64,000 nt of DNA from Apus apus (Eukaryota; Chordata; Aves; Apodiformes; Apodidae): the NCBI RefSeq assembly GCF_020740795.1, contig NC_067285.1:20604241-20668240 (forward strand), given 5' to 3'. Positions within the stretch are counted from its first letter, which is position 1; each line of letters begins with the position of its first letter. The notes below the pieces were generated by a model. The model was not told the origin of the DNA and searched no databases. It saw only the letters and a program-made list of their open reading frames with translations. A program made the translations under genes and the position numbers. Below are positions 35,741 through 45,699 of the stretch, in pieces.

Positions 35741-38700
35741 TCAGTCACTCTCAAACTTGACAGAATTGACTTGAGTCGATATAGTGCCCCCACGGTAGCT
35801 GCCTCTTTTTTTCTTTGTCTTCTCATGGCGGAAAGATTTGCCTTTAGTGTATTTCAGGATGTTGTTAGCCTTCTCACCCCAGTCGCCAGCTGCTCCTTTC
35901 TGTGAGAGATGAAGAGGAAGAGGAAAAAGAAACTCAGGTCAGTGCCCAAGAGAGTAAAGGCAATGTTTTGCACTTCATCCTACCCAGCAAACATCAGTAC
36001 ATTAACACTGGAGCAGATACCACTCTCCCATGCACCACCTGCCAGTGCTCACACACCTCCTAACAGCACCTCCTGGTGGAAAATGTTCCACCAAAAAGAC
36101 TGCCCGCAAGCACACCAAGGCTGCTCTGCAGAAGTGCATTTGCAGAGGCCAAGTGTTAACACTCAGGGCACTACGAAGCCCTACCTTTGCTTCAAATGAG
36201 TTATCAGCAACACGGGCATCCACCTCAATCTCTTCTTCCCTTACTCGGCGGAATGGAGAGGATGGCTGTTATGGAGAGAGAAAACAAGATACAGTGGGTG
36301 CACACACGTGTAGTATTCCCTTAGTGACAACCTCCTTCTCTCCTTGCCCTGCAAATACAGAGCCCTGTCCACATCACCTCAATTTTTAAGTGTTTCTCTG
36401 AGTCATAATCTTTTTCTTTACAGATCAGGCAGCACTCGGATGCTCCAATCAACCTTTGCCTGTGGGCCAAACCTCCTCAAAAAACCCCAAACAAGCCAAC
36501 TTGTTCAGGAGGCAGAGATGCTTCTCCCACCAGTCACCACAGTCCACCCTCACTCACCTGTTTCACCTTGGGAACTGTGTGTGGTGTTTTGGCTTTGATC
36601 TTTGCCTTTTTACTGTGGGGTGTCTCTGGCTCCTGAACATCATCTTCCCTCTTCTGTTTTTTCCCAGTTGTGCCTGTTAAGACATACAACAGTAAAACTT
36701 CAAAGAAAGTAACTGTAGCATCGGGAAGAGCAATGGCATTATCCTGCCAGAATGCAAATTCAGTGTTGATACAAGTGTAAGAATCAGTCCCTGAATTACC
36801 TCACCCAGAAAACAGACTGCTGTAACAGACATTAATAGCCATTCTGAGTCAGCAGAGATTTTGCAATCCTATCCTAATGGGTAATTTTGGGGAACAGGAT
36901 ATCACTATATTAATGATTTAGTGCACCTAAGGAAGTTCTGTTGGCTAAAATTCGTCAGATCTTGGAATCACACAGTATGCCCTTGCACACACTAGCACAT
37001 TCAAAGTTGTTTCCTTCCTAGAGGGATCAAGACACTGTGCACTGGGGCATCACCTACAGCGTCCAACTTAACAGACAAGGTCCCCAGCAGTCTGCCTTAC
37101 TGTCACTAACAATCTTGTGTGTGCACAGATGGCAACTGGCAACAACTGTACAGAAGTGTGCTTCACAGTACCACAAATTCTGTTGCCGGCAGGCAGTAGA
37201 GACAAAAAGGATCACACCACATTAAAAACTAGCCCTTCCCTCAGTACTGCACCAGCTGGCAGAATCTAGTAACCCATAGAGACCAGACTGAATGCTGTTT
37301 CAGAAAGGCTCCCATGCATGCTTAGCTCAGTAACACTGCCTGACAGGCCCACCTGCCAGACTGTAGGTAATACCTCCATTGAGTTTTCCGGTCTCTTCTT
37401 CAGAGCTGCTTTCACTGCTGCTACTGCTGCCACCAGCTGGCTTAGACTTCAGGTTGTTTGCTGCTGGTTTGGATGCTTTTGCTTTCCCTGTGGAGGCAGT
37501 GGTCTTAGAAGTGTTCTGTGCACCTTTCCCTGCCTTTTTGGGCTTCTCCTCCTCTTCACTGGAACTATCAGATGAGCTGCTACTACTACTAGAAGCAGCT
37601 GTCTTCTTTCCTATAGTAGCTTTTGCTGCTCCTGTAGATTTGCTGGCTGGTTTCACTGCTGGCTTCTTTTCTTCTTCTTCACTGCTTGAACTATCAGAGT
37701 CAGACGTACTTACTTTGGCAGCTGGCGTAGAAGGTTTGGACACTGGCTTAGCCACTTTGCCAGCTAATTTAGCTGGAGTGCCATTCTTCTTCTCATCCTC
37801 AGAGCTGCTGGAGCTGCTGTCTGAATCAGAGCTACTTTGTGCTTTCTTTGTGGCAGCTTGTGACTTTTTTGTTGCAGGGGTTGCTGCTTTAGTTGCAGGC
37901 TTCACAGTGGCCTTCTTGTCAGAGCTATCAGAATCTGGAGGAAAGGAAAACAATAATCAAGGCTAAGCCCCATTCCTTACGAAAAAGCTAACATACAGGT
38001 TCAGTGCTGGTGCACAGTGCCCTTCATTTGAAGCTTGAAACAACACTGCAATGTCCAACTGCACCCTCATACCCTGCCCAGAAACACAGAGGTCTGGGCA
38101 AGCACAACACACATGCAGAAATTCTCATTTATCCCAATACCTGAGCTGTCTGAGGACGAACTGGAGTCTTTCTTTGCCTGTCCAGGCTTGACAGCTACTT
38201 TTGCTGGTTTGGGAGTATTCTTTATCACAGGTTGTTTAGCTGGCAGCTTACTCCCTCCCTTCTTCTTATCATCTTCAGAGCTAGAATCTGAAAAAAAAAA
38301 AAAGTCAAACCAGGAGGGGAGATGGAGCATATAAGGAATTTATGTGGGAAAATACAGCACTGCGAACATTAAAATTGCTCAACAGAAGATAAAAAACACA
38401 GTGCTCCCTATTTCTAGGGTCACATTAGGAGAATGCATCTTTTGAGTATACTTTTAACTTGGTATAGTGATAAATTATTTTTGAAACTTCTCATAAAGCT
38501 CATAATAGGGTAACACCAACCAGAAGGCTTAAGATATAGATCCTCACAAAGTTTCATTAGCCTTCCTGGAGAAACCTGATACACATGATGCCCTACCCTT
38601 TCCAACCAGCAGCCTACAGACCTTTCTGCAGTTGCCAACCATCTCCTTGGTGTCTCATGGTGAGGTTCCACCATCTCCCACTATGGGAGATTAGAGGTAA

Positions 38701-41700
38701 TTATATTCAGCATAAAGTATCATGAACTAACCACAGGAGCCATATGCTCCTTTTCAATTTCACACCTTGTTAACAACAGAGATTGAAGTTTCTGAGGTTA
38801 TAGGCTAACAATCTTGGCAGATACACTGCTATATAGCCACTTGGCCGATAAAAACACGAACAAAAAAAAAATAGTAATTTTTTTCTTTAGTTACCTGAGT
38901 CACTGTCAGAACTGGATTCTGCCTTCTTGGTAGTCATAACTTTGGTTTTGGAGGCAGGGATTGTCTTAGCTACTACTTTTTTGCCTGCAAAAGCAAGTCT
39001 AAAATTAACAGCCTGCACCCACACCAACCTTTATCACAAGATCCAAAACTTTCCGGATGAGAAAGAGCCCCCTACCCAGTGCACCAGCCATTCATCCAGC
39101 AAACGTCACAAGTCAAGCAAGGACCAGGCCAGCTGCAGTAACGGGCTAGGCTCATTCCCACTAAACTAGATCCCAATGACTCTTCAAACCAGAGCAGCCG
39201 AAGTAACCCAACTTGCACACAGTTTGAATCCAGGAGTTGCATAGTGTTCTGTTTGGGATACCTTCAAGTTTCTCAGAAGCTTTCAGAGAAACAAACAGCA
39301 ACACAGACCAAAGTCATACAGCTTTTCCAAGGAAACCCAATAGATCACCAAACACTGAATAATTTCACACTTCCTTTGCAGCCTCCTCACAACATACCTG
39401 CTCCTCCTTTTGGGGTCTCCTGCTCTTCCTCATCACTGCTGTCTGAAGAATCACTGCTCTCAGCCTTTTTTGCAGGAGCCTTGGCAACGCCCTTCTTGGT
39501 CTGCTTAGCTTGAGGAGGTGGTACAGCACTGTATTGACCTACAAAGAGACAAACAGCATTCAGATGCCTACAAACAGTACACGTGAGAGGTTTGGTGCAC
39601 TTTGAATAAATCCATTCTGCTATTTGGTTCCATTTATTCCTTTTCTATAGCTATAGTCAAAGATACAAGCTTATCATTTGAACGATTACACCAGCCCCAC
39701 TGCTACCTTGTTTGTACTGTGAGTTTAACTCTCCTCTTGGGGTTCAGCTGACCCAAATATTTCTGCAGAAATTTCCTCTGCACTTTAGGAAGAATGGGAG
39801 CTTTCTCAGAAACAAACAAAAGAAAAACAAGCAGAAATTACAGTTGTTGATTGTTTTCATTCACTGCTTCCTCAAACCCTCTGGCTAAAAGAATCAGACT
39901 AAGTTTTGATGTTGGATTCTCTACTCACACCAGCTTTCTCCTGGAACCCTGAAAGCACTATGCTATATTGAACAGAGGCCCATTTAGCCTATCAGCTGCG
40001 CTGCAACTGAACACTGGATACTTTACAAAAAAAACCTAAAAAAACTTAAATTACTGCAGTGATAGAATAAACAAACCACTGGCAAATTACTTCCCAAATC
40101 CTGGTAGACAGGAAACCTGCAAGAAATGTCCTTAAAGGCTACATGAATAGAAGAAATGCAGGAAACTTAGAAGAGTCTGTCACAGTCTCTCCCAGTCCTC
40201 ATCTCTTATGAGCACACAAAAAAGCTGCTGTATTTCTGCTTCACAATACCCCCACAAGCATCACCTGGAACCTTGTGTGCAGCAAGACTTGCCTGTGTCC
40301 TGCACACTCCTCCAGGGGCAGTGGGACTAGCAGAGAGCATCCTCCCACATAGCAGCAACAGAATTTAGTACTTACCAGGCTTCAGCTTTTGTTTTGCAGG
40401 TGGCTTTTCATCATCTGAGCTGTCAGATGAGTCCTCACTACTGGAACTCTCCTTGGCATGTTTGTTATTCCCTGGACATGCTTGAGTGGCTGCAGGTTTT
40501 GGCAGAGGTGATTTCTTGGGAACAGCCTTATCACAAGAAGAAAGAGACATTAAAAAAAAGAAAGTACAGAAATCTTGTGGGGACAGCTGGATGTGGATCT
40601 TGTTTAAGCATCTGTCAAGGGAACAAATTTTGACGACAAAGGGAAAAACATTAATGAAGATTCTCAAAAGCAAATTTCAGGCAACACGTGAGCATCTTGA
40701 TTTTTCTAGCCACTCCACTGCTGTTTTCTGCTGCACGTATCCCTAATGTGGACCTCTTCTGACTAAGGGGAACAAAACTGACCAAAATGGTAGCAACTGC
40801 CACTTGAATAAACACAACTACGATTATTTTTGTATTGCAGAAAACATTTTCAATCATTCCCTAATGAAAAACTCAGAGATGCAAAAGTGAACACATAATG
40901 GAAACAACATGGTTACTACACAATGAGATGTTTTCTTGTAAAAGGAAGAAGTAGAAGGAAGTGGCAAGGAGGTATTATGGAAGAAAGCTAGTGCATGGAG
41001 AGATGCTAAAACACAATCCCTATCTACAAAGGAAAAGGAGGTGTAAAAGCCACAAATACTGTGTTCAATATCTCTGTAGTCTGTGACTTTGTCTACACAT
41101 TTCACAGTCCCTGCAACACAGAGATGCACCCAGTCTTGCTAGACTTCTACAGCATTCATGAAGTTTTTCATAGGCTAATTTACCTTCTTTGGTGCAGTCT
41201 TTTCCTCATCAGACTCTTCGCTACTACTGCTGCTGCTTGCTGCTTTTCCATTGACCACCTTGGCAGCTGCCTGGGCAGCTTTACTTCCTTTTGAGACAAG
41301 TAATAAGGGGTATTAGAAAATATACTATGGGAGATTAGGGGTAATTATATTCAGCATAAAATATCATCAACAAACCGCAGGAAGCCAATAGGGCAGACGA
41401 AGGCAGAACTGTTGTGACCTACTGCAAGCTTAGAGAAAGTTTTCAGAAAACTGTTCATTCTAGGTCATCAGAAGTTTCATGACTAAAGTCAAGATCTTCC
41501 CTGCTCTTTGAGCAGGGAGACATTGGCAGAAGCACAACTTAAGCAGTTAAGGTTGCTGATTACAGCTATTTATGCTATCAATGCAGCATATGGGATGAGA
41601 TGTTTTATTTGCAATCAGTTCTAAAGCTCTTCCATGTCAGAAACAGACTGGAGTGCAATTGGCAGTGACAGCAGATTTTCAAACTGGTATCTTAATACAG

Positions 41701-44700
41701 ATGCCTTTGCATGTAGGTACAGCCCCCATTACTTGTCCCCTAGCTTTTTTGTTTTTGCACTTTGACTTATGATATACAATAAGATGCACCTAATTTAGGT
41801 GTTGCTGCTTTTGGTGGCTGTTTCTTTGGTGCTTCTTCATCTGAGCTGCTCGAACTGGAACTCTCTGCTTTCTTCTGGGGCTGGACTTTGGTTCCAGCTG
41901 CCTTCACCACAGGTTTTGCACCTTTCTAAACAACAAGAGCAAAAATTGATTAGCCCTTGCAGCCATAAAAAGTGGCTAATAAGTCAGACATGTACAGAGA
42001 GTATAAACAGCTGTCTTTCACAGAGGTTACCATTTTGACTTGGAAACACCAGTCTGCCTAGTGGTTATAGCCTCAAAATCCCTGGATAAAAATTTTAGTC
42101 TGTGAAACCTGCCAGCAGCCCATGGGAGACTTCCTTTGCACCTCAGTCTCCAGTTCTGCCTCCTCAAGAGCAAGCAGCTCTGGGGGCAGATCATGCTAGT
42201 TTGAAGACTGAAAATATTGACTAGGCAACTCTGGTTGCTCTCCTGTATTGTACACTAACATCATTCTTCCTCTCTCCCGCTTCTGAAGGCCATGGCTGCA
42301 GCAGAAAAAGGAAAGAGAAGATTGTCTTTTTATATAGATACACATGTATGTAAGGCAAAGATAAGTGTTTTTGCAGTTGTAAATAAATTTTTCTCTGCAA
42401 AAAAAAGAACCTTAGCAGTCTTAGGATAAAGGCAATTAACAGACTTGGATATGAAACAAAATGGGTGGTGGACATGAAATTAATTTTTCACAGGACCAGT
42501 CCAAATGGCACACTGTCCACTACAGGAATGCCTTCTCTATGTTGCACATGCAGCAGTCTAAGCACTTCACAGTTCAGTAAAAGCAAGACAAATTTCAGAG
42601 AGAATTCTGGTCAAATTTGCTATTAACCACCACTCTCAAACATGCATTAGAGGCTGGGAAGAAAAGCTGACCTTTGCTGGCTTCTTCTCTTCCTCCGAGT
42701 CTGAATCATCACTGGAGTCCTCGCTGCTGCTCTCTGCCTTCTTGGCTGGAGGAACTGCTTTTGCTTTGGGCACAGCTGCTGCTTTAGCTGCAAATAATGG
42801 ACAGCAGACGTTGATTGTTATCTCAAACTTTTGTGTACCTGTATCTTGCACTAGCGGGTACCAGGGCAAAAGGATATACTAAAATCATTAAACCATGACA
42901 GAAGTTCCTAACACTGACTTTGTTTCTTGAGCAGTGTGCTGCAGAAAACTAAAAAATGGGTCGGCAAGAGGATAAAACAAATTCAGGATTTTATCTTTAC
43001 ACATACACATTTAAGTGCAGGCTTCTATCACCAAAAAGGACACTTCGTAAGAAAAGTGCTTCCACAAACTGCGATAACATTAAGTGGGTCTGCACACCTG
43101 CCAGCTTACAAAAACCCACGGAACAAGCAGTCTTCCAAAGAGAACCACTGCAATGCTGTGCTGAGGTTCCAGACACTTTGCTTAACAAGTTTTAGCCAAA
43201 TCTACTCCGTCCTAGTTACTAGTTGCTTTTTATTGGCATGGAGCAAACAAAATTATTTTAACTTAAGTTATATTCGCAACTGTCCTTAACAAGTAAAAAT
43301 CAGATGGCTCCAGTTAAAGACCAGATTTCTTTCACTGTCTCTCCCTGTATACTATTCCTTTCCTGCAAATCATCTGCCAGATACACACAAACTTGTATAC
43401 ACTACGATTAAGGTAAATTCCATAAAAAAAGGGAAAAACCTAGCCCACCACATGCCAAAGTGCTGTGGAGGAATGAAATTTTTTGGCAGAACTAAGACAC
43501 AGGCTTGAGAGAAAGGCAGGCAGCAATCTCACACAAGCAGCAGGTGAGTAAAGATGCCTGACTTTCCTCTGGAACTCGGGGATACTATCTACAACTGCCC
43601 TGCATCAAACAGGTCATGGAGCTCACCAATACACATCAAACAGGTCATGGAGCTCACCAATACACATCAAACAGGTCATGGAGCTCACCAATACACATCA
43701 AACAGGTCATGGAGCTCACCAATACACATCAAACAGGTCATGGAGCTCACCAATACACATCAAACAGGTCATGGAGCTCACCAATACACATCAAACAGGT
43801 CATGGAGCTCACCAATACACATCAAACAGGTCATGGAGCTCACCAATACACAAAGGAGCCTGGTAAGTCCTAGCCACGCAAGAGTTCTGACAAGTTATGC
43901 ATATTTTAACAAAAGCAAAAGTACTTATAAAATGTGAATCACATTGTGAATATGAGTCATATTGTAGTTTTCCTACAATAGCAGGATTGCAAACCATTCT
44001 CTAAAGCTCTCAGTGAGAGTCTCAGACTAAGGGTCCCTAGAAAATAGCATATGAAAAAATGATGAGGTACCTACCAACGAGGAACAGAGAATCAGCCCAA
44101 CCTTCATGCACTCAAAACCCAGTTTTACCCAATATTTAGATCAATGCATATTTTGAACATGCAGAAGCAGGCAGGAGTAACCCTGCTGAGCTATCCTGTC
44201 AGTTAGTGACTGGCAAGCAGACTCTCAACACAGAAAAGTTAGATGTGCTTGAATTACAACTGGATAAAAAGATCACCTGTAGCGAGGATCAACAGGCCCT
44301 ACCTGTCATGGGCAAAAGACCTGCCAGAAACAAGGTCAGTCGATACAAACCCAGCCCTCGATAGCTGCTGAAGGGCCTCACACGAGCCCACCCAGGTGAG
44401 CAGCCACGCCAGACACAGCCCCGGCCTGCCCACCAACCCCACCTGGCCTCTTGGCTGGCGGCGCCTCGTCCTCCTCGCTGGAGCTGTCCTCGCTGCTGGA
44501 GGGGGGTGTCCTCTTCGCCTGGGGCCCGTTGGGCACCAGCTTCCTCTTCTTGGCCGCCGGAGACCTGCGGGGAGACGGGCTGAGCGGGGGACGCGAGGCG
44601 GCGCGGCCCAGACGCGGGCGGGGGCCCCAGAGCCCGCAGGGGGGCCCCAGAGCCCGCAGGGGGGCCCCAGAGCCCGCAGGGGGGCCCCAGAGCCCGCAGG

Positions 44701-45088
44701 GGGGCCCCAGAGCCCGCAGGGGGGCCCCAGAGCCCGCAGGGGGGCCCCAGAGCCCGCAGGGGGGCCCCAGAGCCCGCAGGGGGGCCCCAGAGCCCGCAGG
44801 GGGGCCCCCCCCGCCCGGGCTCGCACTTACTTCAGCCAGTAACTGTAGATGTCCAGGAGGGAGGCGGCGTTGGGGTCCTGCTCCTGCTAAACCGGGAGAA
44901 AGGCCGGGCGGGCGGTCAGTCGGCGGGTGGGTCAGTGTCCCGTCCCCCCCCCCCCCCTCCCGCCGCCCCCCGCTCACCGCCGCCGCCTCCCTGGCGAAGG
45001 CGCGCGCGGCGCCGGGGCAGCGCTGCTGCCGCAGGAAGGCCAGCACCAGCGGGAACAGGTCGCTGGGCACCGCGCGCCGCTCCGCCAT
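35741..45088 (-). CDS. NOLC1: NOLC1 (Nopp140), nucleolar and coiled-body phosphoprotein 1 (14 exons)
   Basis: Chaperone of box C/D and H/ACA snoRNPs that shuttles between nucleolus, Cajal bodies and cytoplasm. Exons: 45088-44978, 44883-44831, 44564-44443, 42787-42672, 41925-41790, 41287-41184, 40526-40376, 39538-39398, 38984-38895, 38287-38141, 37934-37374, 36673-36558, 36265-36185, 35899-35741. Phases join throughout (2088 nt, 695 aa; human 699). The N-terminal LisH region ([17 protein letters not shown], then [10 protein letters not shown]) is followed by alternating Lys/Pro/Ala-rich and Ser/Asp/Glu-rich acidic blocks, the casein-kinase-2 phosphorylation repeats. The conserved C-terminus has [32 protein letters not shown] and [20 protein letters not shown]. 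The donor of exon 11 is ambiguous: 37374 (GTATTA) or 37353 (GTGGGC) both keep frame, differing by seven residues. It is head to head with PIK3AP1. Confidence 0.95.
37374..37934 (-). CDS. NOLC1: NOLC1 exon 11, the large acidic-repeat exon
   Basis: At 561 nt it is the longest exon. It codes four alternations of Lys/Thr/Pro/Ala-rich linker and Ser/Asp/Glu tract (for example [31 protein letters not shown]). Human NOLC1 has the same organisation. It begins and ends in phase 1, so skipping would keep the frame. Confidence 0.92.
38681..38743. repeat. Duplicated intronic 60-mer, copy A (NOLC1 intron 9)
   Basis: The segment starting CTATGGGAGATTAGAGGTAA nearly repeats the one at 41325-41388 in intron 5, with about five differences over roughly 60 bases by eye. 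The flanks do not match. Its family is unknown to me. Confidence 0.75.
41325..41388. repeat. Duplicated intronic 60-mer, copy B (NOLC1 intron 5)
   Basis: Starts CTATGGGAGATTAGGGGTAA, the partner of 38681-38743. Here it lies about 40-100 bases upstream of the exon 6 splice acceptor. On the gene's strand it includes TTGATGATAT and CTGA, which resemble snoRNA boxes C and D, but spacing and a closing stem are not convincing. Confidence 0.75.
42788..44442 (-). other. NOLC1: NOLC1 intron 3
   Basis: 1655-base intron holding the 31-base minisatellite at 43602-43851. The remainder is AT-rich unique DNA. Confidence 0.85.
43602..43851 (+). repeat. 31-bp minisatellite, about 8 identical copies (NOLC1 intron 3)
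   Basis: Unit of 31 bases beginning GGTCATGGAGCTCACCAATA and continuing CACATCAAACA. GGTCATGG recurs at 43612, 43643, 43674, 43705, 43736, 43767, 43798 and 43829, exactly 31 apart, and the copies look identical. On the NOLC1 sense strand each unit contains TTGGTGAGCT, a fair match to a 5' splice site. The ORFs running through it are a by-product of repetition. Confidence 0.95.
44565..44830 (-). other. NOLC1: NOLC1 intron 2, mostly minisatellite
   Basis: 266-base GC-rich intron between TGGCTGAA/GTAAGT and CCCCGCAG. About 70% of it is the 20-base tandem repeat at 44621-44808. Confidence 0.88.
44621..44808 (+). repeat. 20-bp GC-rich minisatellite, 9 identical copies (NOLC1 intron 2)
   Basis: The unit GGGGCCCCAGAGCCCGCAGG is repeated nine times without a change, then a partial GGGGCCCC. 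Junctions create runs of six G on the plus strand, and the NOLC1 sense strand has GGG and GGGG tracts in every unit, so quadruplex formation is possible on either strand. Because 20 is not a multiple of three, all frames read the same 60-base (20-residue) cycle. Confidence 0.96.
44978..45088 (-). CDS. NOLC1: NOLC1 exon 1 with start codon and LisH motif
   Basis: Codes the first 37 residues, [20 protein letters not shown] and on to FAREAAA, ending at GGCGGCG/GTGAGC in phase 0. The second exon ([18 protein letters not shown]) completes the LisH-type dimerisation region. The start is set by homology with human MADAGIRRVVPSDLYPLVL. Confidence 0.92.
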
Positions 45089-45699
45089 GCCGCCCCGCCA
45101 CGTGCCGCCCGCGCGCACGCGCCGCCGCCACGCACGCACCCACCCGCGCAGCACGCACGCACGCGCTGCCCCGGCTCCGCCCCCCCGCGCCATGTTGGCC
45201 GGGCGGGCCCGCAGCGGGGGCGAGGTGCGGGGCGCGGCCCCCCCGGCCCGGCCCCCGCTCGGGGGCCCTGCCCGCGTCTGGGTGAAAGCTACAGGCAGGG
45301 CGGGGAGGCTGCTTGCGGTGCGGAGGCGGGTTTAGGGCCCGCAGCGGGCAGGAGGAGGTGGAAACAGCCCGCAGGGAAACTCGGGAGCGCGTACGCGTGG
45401 CGCTGGAAGGCTTCAGTCCACCTAAGCGCCTTCCCCCACCTACCTGTCCGCCAGTTGTAATCCCCCCTAAGCAGGACGACACGAGGAAGGGAGGCAGGGA
45501 GCGGAAAGACCAGGGAGGGCTGTTCCATGGAGAAGAACAAGGTGACGGCCGCGGTGCCCAGCGCTCGCCGCGCCCGCACCGACACGGCGCGTCCCGGCAC
45601 CGCAGCAGCGCGGCGGGCACAGCCCGCGGCTGGCAGGGCTCGTCGGCAGCGCCAGGGACGGGGAGCCGTGAGCCAGGCGGGGAGGAACCGGCCTAGAGG

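Noticed and set aside
38681-41388. C/D snoRNA in the paired 60-mers
   Set aside because: Box-like motifs are present but spacing, box D and a terminal stem are not convincing, and the two copies sit at different distances from the splice sites.
43602-43851. CRISPR-like array
   Set aside because: Repeats abut with no unique spacers, inside a vertebrate intron. It is a minisatellite.
43554-43937. Repetitive ORFs ([20 protein letters not shown] type)
   Set aside because: Produced by the 31-base minisatellite, which keeps all frames open; it lies in an intron.
44451-45335. 294-residue plus-strand ORF and its neighbours
   Set aside because: Antisense to NOLC1 exons 1-3, made of the 20-mer array and CpG-rich DNA. 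It is a shadow, not a gene.
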